DNA of 64,000 nucleotides. Origin: Halomonas sp. A40-4. Lineage in GTDB: Bacteria > Pseudomonadota > Gammaproteobacteria > Pseudomonadales > Halomonadaceae. Where the stretch lies: the NCBI RefSeq assembly GCF_015767635.1, contig NZ_CP065230.1:372001-436000 (forward strand), written 5' to 3'. Each line of letters begins with the position of its first letter. Position 1 is the stretch's first letter. Under the pieces are notes generated by a model. It had not been told where the DNA came from and searched no databases. It was given only the letters and a program-made list of their open reading frames with translations. Below are positions 35,704-43,955 of this stretch, piece by piece. Position numbers and translations under genes: made by a program.

Positions 35704-36369
35704 ATGCGTTTTGTTCCCCAATTTACCGATGGTCAAGCGTTTCCCTACGAGCTGGGCAAGGTTGTGTGTGTTGGGCGCAACTATGCTGACCACGCTAAAG
35801 AGCTGGATAATCCGGTTCCCACCCAGCCACTGCTGTTTATCAAACCGGCGACCAGCGTCGTGGATATTCAGCAGCCGTTGTCACCTCCCTTTCAACGTGG
35901 CGATGTTCACTACGAGACTGAACTGGCCCTGTTAGTCGGCAAAACCATCAGTGATGCGACGCCGGATGAAGCCAGTGCAGCGATTGTCGGGCTGGGGCTG
36001 GCGCTTGATTTAACGCTGCGCGATGTTCAAACCGAACTGAAAGACAAAGGACATCCCTGGGAGGTTGCCAAGGCATTTGACGGTGCCTGCCCGCTGTCGC
36101 CGTTTCTACCATTGAGCCGCGAACCAAATTGGAACGCGCTGTCCTTCAAGCTGGAGATTGACGGTGAAGAACGCCAGCACGGTGAGGGGGCGGACATGAT
36201 TTTCACCATCCCTACCCTGGTCGCAGAGATGAGCCGTCATTTCACCCTGGAAGCAGGAGACGTCATTTTAACCGGGACGCCCTCGGGAGTGGGTGAGCTG
36301 CCACGTGGCGCCACGCTGCACATGACGCTGACCGGTGGTTTGGATATTACCACCAGCGTGGTTGAGTGA
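35704..36369 (+). CDS. Fumarylacetoacetate hydrolase family protein (YcgM-like)
   Basis: 221-aa single-domain FAH-fold enzyme. Start at 35704 follows aaggag by 9 bases. Seen: VGRNYADHAKEL, the metal-binding Glu pair in HYETELALLVG, Asp in LALDLTLRDVQ, and TGTPSGVG near the C-terminus. Members cleave acylpyruvates or tautomerise/decarboxylate oxaloacetate; the precise substrate cannot be read from sequence. Ends at a bidirectional terminator. Confidence 0.88.
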   Translation: MRFVPQFTDGQAFPYELGKVVCVGRNYADHAKELDNPVPTQPLLFIKPATSVVDIQQPLSPPFQRGDVHYETELALLVGKTISDATPDEASAAIVGLGLALDLTLRDVQTELKDKGHPWEVAKAFDGACPLSPFLPLSREPNWNALSFKLEIDGEERQHGEGADMIFTIPTLVAEMSRHFTLEAGDVILTGTPSGVGELPRGATLHMTLTGGLDITTSVVE

Positions 36370-36381
36370 GCCGCTGACAGT

Positions 36382-36415
36382 AAAAGGCCACCGACAGCGT
36401 CGGTGGCCTTAGTTT
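36382..36415. terminator. Bidirectional terminator between the FAH-family gene and speA
   Basis: Perfect 12-bp stem aaggccaccgac (36384-36395) with gtcggtggcctt (36399-36410), loop agc, a-run before and t-run after, serving both convergent genes. Confidence 0.92.
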
Positions 36416-36438
36416 TGACAAAGGCGGGTAAGCCAACG

Positions 36439-38355
36439 CTATTCCAGGTAGGTGTAGCCTTCCAATCCGTCGCTCAAGCTGGCGGCAAAACGTGCCTGCT
36501 CGCTGGCGGAAAAACCACTGGTAGCCAACTGTTCAGTGAGCTTTTGCTTCAATACCCGGGCATCGAAGTTCACGTAGGCGAGCACCTCCGCCACCGTATC
36601 CCCGGCCTGAGCATTGGACAGCTGCCACTCACCGTCGGGGCCCAGAGCCGCATCCACTGAGTCGGTATCGCCGAAAAGGTTGTGCAAGTCACCGAGAATT
36701 TCCTGATAAGCCCCCACCAGGAAAAAGCCCAGCCAGCGCTCATCCTCGGTTGCCCACTCAGGAATCGGCAAGGTGCTTTCAACGCCCTGGCCGTCCACAT
36801 AGCTATCGATGCGGCCATCGGAGTCGCAGGTGATGTCCTGGATAATCGCTCGACGCGTCGGAGGTTGATCCAGCCCGCTTAACGGCAGTACCGGGAAAAT
36901 CTGCTCGATGCCCCAGACATCGGGCACTGACTGGAACAGCGAGAAGTTGACGAAGAGCTTGTCGGCCAGCTTCTCCGCGAGCTCATCCATGATGTCGCGA
37001 TGCGCCCGGTTGCGCGTATCCAGTTGGCTGCGCAGTCTTGCGCACGCGGCCATATACAGGCGCTCGCCTTCGGCGCGGGCATTGATATCGCTGAGCCCCA
37101 GCACGAAGCGGTCCTGTAATTCGCTGACCGCCTGGAACAAATCATGCCACGCCTCGACCAGCACGCGAGGTTCCTGGGGTTCTGCCAACTGCTCAAAGAC
37201 GCGCCATAACGCGGCTACTTGCAGATCATCCTGTTGGGAACGCTCGGGCGGCGTGTCGTCGATACGCTCATCGCCAATCACATTGGTAATCAGCACGGCA
37301 TGATGGGCGGTTAGTGCCCGGCCGGACTCGCTGATCAGGTGCGGCTGGGGCAGCTTGGCATCCTGGCAGAGCTGGGCAAAGGCACTGACCACGTTGCGGG
37401 CATACTCGCGCATTGAATAGTTGGCCGAGCAGTCGCTGCGCGACCGGGTGCCTTCATAATCGATACCCAGGCCACCGCCCACATCGACGGTATCAATCGG
37501 GGCACCCAGGGTAATCAGGTTTTGATAGAAGCGGGCACACTCACGCAGACCACGCTGAATATCGCGGATATTGGCAATCTGCGAACCCAGATGGAAGTGC
37601 ACAAGCTGCAGGCTATCGAGGGCTTTCTGAGTACGCAGAGTCTCCACGACGGACAGAATCTGGCTGGCGGTAAGGCCAAACTTGGATTTTTCGCCGCCGG
37701 TATTTTGCCACTTGCCTTTGCCGACGGAAGCAAGCCGAGCGCGCAAGCCGATACGCGGCGTCACGTCCAGCTCACGAGCCTCTTCAAGAATGACGTCGAG
37801 CTCTGAGAGTTTTTCGACTACCAGGTAAACCCGGTGGCCGAGTTTCTCGCCCAGCAATGCCAGTCGGATGTACTCACGATCTTTATAGCCGTTACACACG
37901 ATCAGCGAAGAGCCGCCCTCCGAGAGGGCAAGCACTGCCAGCAATTCGGGCTTGCTGCCGGCTTCCAGGCCGACACGACCGCGGCCGCGTTCGGCGGTGG
38001 CCAGGATTTCCTCCACCACGCGTCGTTGCTGGTTGACCTTGATAGGGTAAACCGCCGTATAGCCGCCCGCATAGTCGAGCTCTTGCATGGCGACGTCAAA
38101 AGCGCCGCAAAGTTGCTCAACGCGATCGTGAAGGATGTCGCTGAAACGCACCAGTACCGGTAGGCGTAACCCGGTTTTCTGAAGTTGGCGCACGAGGCTG
38201 CTCAGCGGCAGTGCCGGCCCCTCGGCCGCGTTGCCTAATGGCCTCACCAGTGCCTGGCCCTGGTCATCCACATCGAAGTAGCCACTCCCCCACTGGTCAA
38301 TGTTCCAGGTGCGACGAGCACGCTGGGCTGAACGGGTGGTGGACGCTTCGCTCAT
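36439..38355 (-). CDS. speA: Biosynthetic arginine decarboxylase
   Basis: 638-aa PLP enzyme (alanine-racemase fold) that converts arginine to agmatine for putrescine synthesis. Seen: PLP lysine in AVYPIKVNQQR (near 105), VGLEAGSKPELL, HFHLGSQIANI, the DVGGGLGIDYEGT phosphate-binding loop, and the C-terminal LFVNFSLFQSVPDVWGIEQIFPV stretch typical of SpeA. Starts inside the thrB stop (4-base ATGA overlap). Confidence 0.96.
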   Translation of the reverse strand: MSEASTTRSAQRARRTWNIDQWGSGYFDVDDQGQALVRPLGNAAEGPALPLSSLVRQLQKTGLRLPVLVRFSDILHDRVEQLCGAFDVAMQELDYAGGYTAVYPIKVNQQRRVVEEILATAERGRGRVGLEAGSKPELLAVLALSEGGSSLIVCNGYKDREYIRLALLGEKLGHRVYLVVEKLSELDVILEEARELDVTPRIGLRARLASVGKGKWQNTGGEKSKFGLTASQILSVVETLRTQKALDSLQLVHFHLGSQIANIRDIQRGLRECARFYQNLITLGAPIDTVDVGGGLGIDYEGTRSRSDCSANYSMREYARNVVSAFAQLCQDAKLPQPHLISESGRALTAHHAVLITNVIGDERIDDTPPERSQQDDLQVAALWRVFEQLAEPQEPRVLVEAWHDLFQAVSELQDRFVLGLSDINARAEGERLYMAACARLRSQLDTRNRAHRDIMDELAEKLADKLFVNFSLFQSVPDVWGIEQIFPVLPLSGLDQPPTRRAIIQDITCDSDGRIDSYVDGQGVESTLPIPEWATEDERWLGFFLVGAYQEILGDLHNLFGDTDSVDAALGPDGEWQLSNAQAGDTVAEVLAYVNFDARVLKQKLTEQLATSGFSASEQARFAASLSDGLEGYTYLE

Positions 38356-39311
38356 GAAGATGCCTCGGGTAGTGGTAATGCACCATGGGTGATGCGCGCT
38401 TTCAGGATGGTTCGGAAACGGTCGGGGTCATGGGGGGTCAAGTCGTGGGCGGGTGGGTCCACGTAAACCACCAGCAGGCGCGAGAGCCAGTAGCGCAGCG
38501 CTGTCATGCGCAGCATGGTCGGCCACAGTGCTTGCTCATCCGCCGTTAATGGACGGCGGGCCTGATACGCACTAAGGATGGCCGCATAGCGTTCGCTGTT
38601 CAGCGTACCGTCCCCATTGGAAGCCCAGTCGTTAATGACAATGGCGAGGTCAAACAGCAAGTCACCGGTGCAGCCATTGTAAAAGTCGATAATGCCGCCA
38701 AGCTCGTCGCCTTCAAACAGCGTGTTGTCGCGGAAAAGGTCGCCATGAAGCGCGCCCTGGGGCAACTCATCGTGTTGGGCGAAGGCACTTTCGAAGTCAT
38801 CGACCTCGTCTTTCATCAGCGTCTGGTCATCAGGACTCAGGTAAGTCAGCACCCTGTGATGCATGGCATGTAGCCAATGCAGGTCCCGCGGATTGGGGCG
38901 ATGCCCGGGAAAGTGCTTTGACACCACGTGCATTCGCCCAAGGGTATCGCCCAGCGCATGGCATTGGGCCAGATTGGGTGCCTCTGGGTGACGACCCCGC
39001 AAGCGCGGAAACATTAGCGCGGGCTTGCCGGCCAAGCTGTGAAGCGCAACGCCATCGCGGTCGTGAACGGTGCCGGGGACGGGCAGACGGTGCTCATCCA
39101 GGTAGTCCAATAACTCGACAAAAAACGGCAGCTCGGCATGCTCGCCCTGTTCGAACAGGGTCAATACCAGTTCGCGATGGTCGGTGGTCACAAAGAACGT
39201 CGAATTTTCTGTGCCCGCCGCGACGCCCTGAAGGGAAACGAAGCTGCCAACATCAAATTTTTCTAAAAACGTAGCGACCTGTGCGTCGCTAAGCGGAGTG
39301 AATACAGCCAT
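38352..39311 (-). CDS. thrB: Homoserine kinase (ThrB type II, aminoglycoside-phosphotransferase fold)
   Basis: 319 aa from ATG 39311 (MAVFTPLSDAQVATFL); upstream in-frame codons look non-coding. Phosphorylates homoserine in threonine synthesis. Matches the pseudomonad ThrB form: GTENSTFFV, LVLTLFE, LPFFVELLDYL, GKPALMFPRLRG, then the kinase loop LHGDLFRDNTLF and metal-binding IDFYNGCTGDLLFDLA. Pseudomonads also carry this thrB close to polA (from memory). Related SrkA kinases share the fold but not the N-terminal signature. Confidence 0.9.
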   Translation of the reverse strand: MAVFTPLSDAQVATFLEKFDVGSFVSLQGVAAGTENSTFFVTTDHRELVLTLFEQGEHAELPFFVELLDYLDEHRLPVPGTVHDRDGVALHSLAGKPALMFPRLRGRHPEAPNLAQCHALGDTLGRMHVVSKHFPGHRPNPRDLHWLHAMHHRVLTYLSPDDQTLMKDEVDDFESAFAQHDELPQGALHGDLFRDNTLFEGDELGGIIDFYNGCTGDLLFDLAIVINDWASNGDGTLNSERYAAILSAYQARRPLTADEQALWPTMLRMTALRYWLSRLLVVYVDPPAHDLTPHDPDRFRTILKARITHGALPLPEASS

Positions 39312-39483
39312 GAGAATCTCGCCCAGGTTGCTAAGCCCATTATTGTAGCGGCTTGATGCATCAGTTGGCAGCGTTGTGTCATGTTGAATAACACATGCCA
39401 TCATCTTGGGTCTGCAGTGTTGGCGCCGAACGCGTATCATGGAAAGTTGATGTCTTACTGTTTGCCAACAATGGAATTTGGTT

Positions 39484-42249
39484 ATGGCCCGTGCTCCGAT
39501 CGTGCTTGTCGATGGCTCCTCTTACCTGTACCGCGCGTTTCATGCGCTGCCGCCGCTAACCACCTCCAATGGCCAGCCTACGGGCGCCGTGAAGGGGGTG
39601 CTGAACATGCTCAAACGGCTGATCAAGGATTATCCCGAAAGCCCCATGGCCGTCGTTTTTGACGCGCCGGGTAAGACCTTTCGCGATGACCTGTACAGCG
39701 ACTACAAGGCCCATCGGCCGCCGATGCCCGACGACCTGCGGAGTCAGGTCAAGCCACTGCACGAGTGCGTGAAAGCTCTCGGCCTGCCGCTGCTGTGTAT
39801 TGAAGGTGTTGAAGCTGACGACGTGATTGGCACCCTGGCCCACCATGCCACTCAGGCAGGGCGCGACGCGGTGATCTCTACTGGCGATAAGGACATGGCG
39901 CAACTGGTCAATGCCCATATCACGCTGGTCAATACCATGAAGGATGAGACGCTGGATGAGGCAGGCGTTGAGCAGAAATTCGGTCTGCCGCCCGCATTGG
40001 TCATCGATTTTCTCGCCTTGATGGGCGACAAGGTCGATAACATTCCCGGCGTGCCAGGGGTCGGGGAAAAAACTGCCATTGGCTTGCTTCAGGGCATGGG
40101 CGGGGGGTTGGATACCATTTATGGAGATCTGGACCGGGTTAAAACCTTGTCATTCCGGGGTGCCAAAACGTTGCCCAAAAAACTGGAAGAACACCGTGAG
40201 CAGGCGTTTCTTTCTTATCAACTTGCTACCATCAAGATCGATTGTGAGTTGCCCGTGGGGCTGGACGACCTGGACATCGCACACCCAGATCGTGAAGCGC
40301 TGGTAGAGCTCTACAAAGAGATGGAGTTCAAGCAGTGGCTGGGTGAGCTTCTTGAAGGCCAGGACGAAGGCGTTGATGACGTCAAGAGCGGCGAGCCCGC
40401 GCCCGCAAGCGCCGCCGATGATAGCGTTGCCGCCCCCAGCGAGCGACGCGATCATGTGATCGTAGAGCAAAGTGAGCTGGATGCGTGGCTGGAACGCTTG
40501 CATAACGCTGAGCGCTTCTGCTTCGACCTGGAAACCACCAGCCTCAACTACATGGACGCCGAAATTGTCGGCATTGGCCTGGCGCTTGAGGCTGGTGAAG
40601 CCGCCTATATTCCGGTGGCCCATGATTACCTGGATGCCCCGGCGCAGCTTGACCGCAAAGCGGTATTGACCGCGCTGAAACCGCTGTTGGAAGACATCCA
40701 TAAAACCAAAATTGGCCAGAACCTCAAGTACGATATTTCCGTGCTGGCCAACTATGATATTGCCGTGGCGGGACCGCTGGCTGACACCATGCTGGCCTCC
40801 TACGTGCTGAATTCTACCGCCACGCGACACGACATGGACTCCCTGGCGCTGAAGTATCTGGGTGAAAGCACCATTTCGTTTGAAGACATCGCTGGTAAAG
40901 GCGCCAAACAGTTGACCTTCAATCAAGTCGCTCTGGAGCAGGCGGCCCCGTACGCCTGTGAAGACGTGGATATTACCCTGCGGTTGCAGGAAACCCTGCG
41001 CCCTCAGGTCGAGCGCGAAGGCCGCCTCGCTGAGGTACTGGATCATCTGGAGCTACCGCTGGTGAGCGTGCTATCGCGCATCGAACGCAATGGCGTGGCG
41101 TTGGATGCAGAACGCCTTCATGAGCACAGCCAGCAGTTGGAAACCCGCATCCGTGAGCTGGAAAGCCAGGCGTATGAACTGGCTGGGCGCGAATTCAATC
41201 TGGGTTCACCCAAGCAGTTGGGGCAGATTCTGTTTGAAGAACAGAAAATTCCGGTCCTCAAAAAGACCCCCAAAGGTGCTCCTTCGACCGCAGAAGCGGT
41301 GCTGGAAGAGCTGGCGCTGGATTACCCGCTGCCCAAGGTGATTATGCAGCACCGTGGGCTTGCCAAGCTGAAGTCCACTTACACCGACAAGCTACCGCGT
41401 CTTTTGAACAAAGCCACCGGACGCGTTCACACTAGCTACCATCAGGCGGTCACGGCTACGGGTCGGCTGTCATCGTCCGACCCCAACCTGCAGAACATCC
41501 CCATCCGCACCGAAGAAGGCCGCAAGATTCGCCAGGCGTTTGTGGCTCGTCCCGGTTACCGTATTGTGGCGGCCGACTACTCACAGATCGAGCTGCGCAT
41601 CATGGCGCACCTGTCGGAAGACAAGGGCCTGCTTGAAGCCTTTGCCGAAGGGCGCGATATCCACACGGCCACCGCGGCGGAGGTGTTTGGTACGTCGCTT
41701 GAGAACGTCTCCGGCGATCAGCGGCGTAGTGCCAAGGCCATCAACTTTGGCTTGATCTACGGCATGAGCGCCTGGGGCCTGTCGCGCCAGCTGCACATCG
41801 AGCGTAACCAGGCGCAAACCTATATCGACCGCTACTTTGATCGCTACCCAGGGGTGGCGCGCTACATGGATCGTATTCGCAGTCAGGCGGCAGAGGACGG
41901 CTATGTGGAAACCGTAAGAGGGCGCCGTCTCTACTTACCGGAAATCCACTCGCAAAACCGTAACCGTCGGCAGGGGGCCGAGCGTACCGCGATCAACGCG
42001 CCCATGCAGGGCACCGCGGCAGATATCATCAAGCAGGCGATGATCGATGTGGATGCCTGGCTGGCAGAGGGCGAGTTTGACGCGCTAATGGTCATGCAGG
42101 TGCACGACGAGCTGGTGTTTGAAGTCGCCGAGGACCAGGTGAAGGCCTTCATTGAAGAGGTGCAGACGCGCATGCAGGGCGCCGTCAAACTGAGTGTGCC
42201 CCTCATTGTGGAAGCCGAAAGCGGTAACAACTGGGATGAGGCTCACTGA
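39484..42249 (+). CDS. polA: DNA polymerase I
   Basis: 921 aa with all three domains. 5'-3' exonuclease: VLVDGSSYLYRAFHALPPL and the helix-3-turn GDKVDNIPGVPGVGEKTA. 3'-5' proofreading exonuclease with intact first motif CFDLETTSLNYMDAE. Polymerase: motif A VAADYSQIELRIMAH, motif B RRSAKAINFGLIYGMS, motif C VHDELVFEV. ATG 39484 fits the family start MARAPIVLVDGS; a TTG two codons earlier is less likely. Confidence 0.98.
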   Translation: MARAPIVLVDGSSYLYRAFHALPPLTTSNGQPTGAVKGVLNMLKRLIKDYPESPMAVVFDAPGKTFRDDLYSDYKAHRPPMPDDLRSQVKPLHECVKALGLPLLCIEGVEADDVIGTLAHHATQAGRDAVISTGDKDMAQLVNAHITLVNTMKDETLDEAGVEQKFGLPPALVIDFLALMGDKVDNIPGVPGVGEKTAIGLLQGMGGGLDTIYGDLDRVKTLSFRGAKTLPKKLEEHREQAFLSYQLATIKIDCELPVGLDDLDIAHPDREALVELYKEMEFKQWLGELLEGQDEGVDDVKSGEPAPASAADDSVAAPSERRDHVIVEQSELDAWLERLHNAERFCFDLETTSLNYMDAEIVGIGLALEAGEAAYIPVAHDYLDAPAQLDRKAVLTALKPLLEDIHKTKIGQNLKYDISVLANYDIAVAGPLADTMLASYVLNSTATRHDMDSLALKYLGESTISFEDIAGKGAKQLTFNQVALEQAAPYACEDVDITLRLQETLRPQVEREGRLAEVLDHLELPLVSVLSRIERNGVALDAERLHEHSQQLETRIRELESQAYELAGREFNLGSPKQLGQILFEEQKIPVLKKTPKGAPSTAEAVLEELALDYPLPKVIMQHRGLAKLKSTYTDKLPRLLNKATGRVHTSYHQAVTATGRLSSSDPNLQNIPIRTEEGRKIRQAFVARPGYRIVAADYSQIELRIMAHLSEDKGLLEAFAEGRDIHTATAAEVFGTSLENVSGDQRRSAKAINFGLIYGMSAWGLSRQLHIERNQAQTYIDRYFDRYPGVARYMDRIRSQAAEDGYVETVRGRRLYLPEIHSQNRNRRQGAERTAINAPMQGTAADIIKQAMIDVDAWLAEGEFDALMVMQVHDELVFEVAEDQVKAFIEEVQTRMQGAVKLSVPLIVEAESGNNWDEAH

Positions 42250-42273
42250 GGCGGTTGAGCTATCGATATGAAC

Positions 42274-42301
42274 CCATGCGTCGCCTGAAGGCGACGCATG
42301 G
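42274..42301. terminator. Hairpin between convergent polA and hcp
   Basis: Perfect 12-bp stem ccatgcgtcgcc (42274-42285) with its complement (42290-42301), loop tgaa. There is no T run on either strand, so it may act as an mRNA end protector or weak terminator for both genes. Confidence 0.6.
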
Positions 42302-42309
42302 TGAAGAGA

Positions 42310-42828
42310 TTAACTCTCGATGGGTGCGCGCCAGTCGTCAGAGCCTGATGTGCCTGCGACGGTATGCTCCCAATCAATCTTGCGGTAAGACAGGGATACG
42401 TCCATCAACTGAGTAAACTCAGACTTGGTAACGTCTTGGGCGTGCGGCATGCGCAGATTGATATCCACAATGGTGGCGTCGGTTAGTGCCGTAGTAAAGA
42501 AATGCTCTTGCTTGCCTTCAACCGACGTGCGGTACCACTTGAGCTCGACGTTGGGCAGCATTTCGCCTGATGCCAGCGCGTTATACATCAACGGAACGGC
42601 CTTGTTCAGCGCCACGGTAAACACAAAGGGTTTGTGGGCGCGCTGACCGGAAGGCTGGCCAGATTGTGGATCGGTGGGAACCGTTACCACATGCTTGAAT
42701 TCCTGCACCAGCATTTCATCTTCGTGACCCTCGACATAAATGTTGCCGACCGAGTCCGGTGTGAATGCGCCTGCCGTAATGTTGCCCTGAGACTGTCCTT
42801 CGATGCTGATATAACATGGAGTTGGCAT
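42310..42828 (-). CDS. hcp: Type VI secretion tube protein Hcp
   Basis: 172 aa, the usual Hcp length. It forms hexameric rings that stack into the inner tube inside the TssBC sheath and is itself secreted. Seen: MPTPCYISIEGQSQGNITAGAF start, the YVEGHEDEMLVQEF segment, KPFVFTVALNKAVPLMYNAL, and DINLRMPHAQD near the end. aggag is 7 bases before the ATG. Divergent from the main tss operon, behind its own sigma54-type promoter (42886-42901). Confidence 0.96.
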   Translation of the reverse strand: MPTPCYISIEGQSQGNITAGAFTPDSVGNIYVEGHEDEMLVQEFKHVVTVPTDPQSGQPSGQRAHKPFVFTVALNKAVPLMYNALASGEMLPNVELKWYRTSVEGKQEHFFTTALTDATIVDINLRMPHAQDVTKSEFTQLMDVSLSYRKIDWEHTVAGTSGSDDWRAPIES

Positions 42829-43392
42829 AAAACTGCTCCTAGACGGAATAAATAAAAGAAAAACCCAGTGTGGGTGCTATAAGGCAGCAACTATCGTGCC
42901 TAAACTATATTTTTGTTATATTTCATATATTTATTTTAATCTATATGTAAGGCTATTTTAAATTAGGCAATTTTTTGCCTGGTTTTAAGCAAGTCTTTGC
43001 TTCCTCTGGCGGTATCTTGCTCGGTCTTTCCTTGGTGCTTTTTTGTTGTGTTGTTTGTTTCTAATTAGCGATCAGATTGAGCTTTACGCGATAAAAGATA
43101 AGTTGGTTTGTAAGAAAAAGCGGTTCATTTTTATAAGAGATTGCCGATTCGTTTGTAAGATATTTCTTACATGGAAATTTCGGCTTGGTGTTTTAAAGTC
43201 AAATTAGAGGCTAAAAGCGTCGAAGTTCGGTAAAAACAATCAATGTTTGTAATCCTGCTAAGCAAAGGTGGCTTGTCGTTACCTGGTCCCCGGGTTGGCG
43301 GGTAGTTGCTAAGTTCGCTACATTCCCGGGATTGATAACCATTCACAGTTGTAGGAAGCCTTTTGCTGGGCTTCGGGGCAGAGCGAACCACC
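42829..43392. promoter_or_regulatory. AT-rich, repeat-rich control region between hcp and tssB
   Basis: 564 bases without genes. Holds the hcp -24/-12 promoter, two adjacent hairpins (aggcaa/ttgcct 42965-42980; aagcaa/ttgctt 42987-43002), an identical 10-mer gtttgtaaga at 43106-43115 and 43151-43160 (a shorter gtttgtaa at 43245), and the palindrome tgtaaga-tatt-tcttaca at 43154-43171. The repeats lie 200-280 bases from both start codons, the usual distance for activator (enhancer) sites of sigma54 promoters, so they may be VasH sites. Confidence 0.55.
42886..42901 (-). promoter_or_regulatory. Sigma54 (-24/-12) promoter of hcp
   Basis: Minus-strand aGGCACGATAGTTGCt matches the RpoN consensus TGGCACG-N4-TTGC at all but the first base, with exact GG-N10-GC spacing, about 58 bases upstream of the hcp start codon. 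The downstream tss operon encodes a sigma54 activator (VasH), giving an internally consistent circuit. Confidence 0.78.
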
Positions 43393-43902
43393 ATGGCTAA
43401 ACAAGGCACCGTCGCGCCAAAAGAGCGCATCAATATCAAGTATGTACCGGCGACAGGTGATCAGCAGGCGGAGACTGAGTTGCCGCTTAAGCTGCTGGTT
43501 GTGGGCGATTTTAAAGGCAACGAGGAAGAAGCGCCGATAGAAGAGCGTCAAGCCGTTTCTGTTGATAAAAACAACTTTCAGTCAGTCATGCGCGAAGCGG
43601 GACTCACCTTGCAGGCGTCGGTGCCTAACCGTCTCGCCGAAGAGAGCGAAGAGCCGGGCGACATGGCGGTGGACCTGTCCTTCAAATCGCTCAGCGATTT
43701 CTCCCCTGACTCGATCGCCAAGCAGGTGCCTGAATTGCGCCAGCTGGTCGAGTTGCGTGAAGCTCTGGTGGCCTTGAAAGGGCCGCTGGGCAATGTCCCC
43801 GCCTTCCGTGATCGTTTGCAAAAGTTGTTGGAAAGCGATGAGGCCCGACAGCAACTGCTGGATGAGCTGGCGCTGCTCGATACCCAGGGCAAGGGTGAGT
43901 AG
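43393..43902 (+). CDS. tssB: T6SS contractile sheath small subunit TssB (VipA)
   Basis: 169 aa from ATG 43393 (MAKQGTVAPKERINIKYVPATGD). Typical TssB features: ETELPLKLLVVGDFKG near 30-45, the PIEERQAVSVDKNNF stretch, and a C-terminal helix FRDRLQKLLESDEARQQLLDEL. Pairs with TssC to build the sheath around Hcp. First gene of the large plus-strand operon. Confidence 0.95.
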   Translation: MAKQGTVAPKERINIKYVPATGDQQAETELPLKLLVVGDFKGNEEEAPIEERQAVSVDKNNFQSVMREAGLTLQASVPNRLAEESEEPGDMAVDLSFKSLSDFSPDSIAKQVPELRQLVELREALVALKGPLGNVPAFRDRLQKLLESDEARQQLLDELALLDTQGKGE

Positions 43903-43955
43903 CGCATTAGTCAGGTGGATTTTTCAAGCGTGCGTTTCAGCGAATTCGGGGCGGA

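Noticed and set aside
38352..39311. Assignment as stress-response kinase SrkA
   Set aside because: Same kinase fold, but the N-terminal signature, length and location by polA fit type II homoserine kinase better.
43295..43310. Possible sigma54 promoter for tssB (tggcgggtagttgct)
   Set aside because: Looks like the consensus but the GG-to-GC spacing is 9 rather than 10, and a similar 9-spaced match occurs at about 43008. Spacing is strict for RpoN, so not called.
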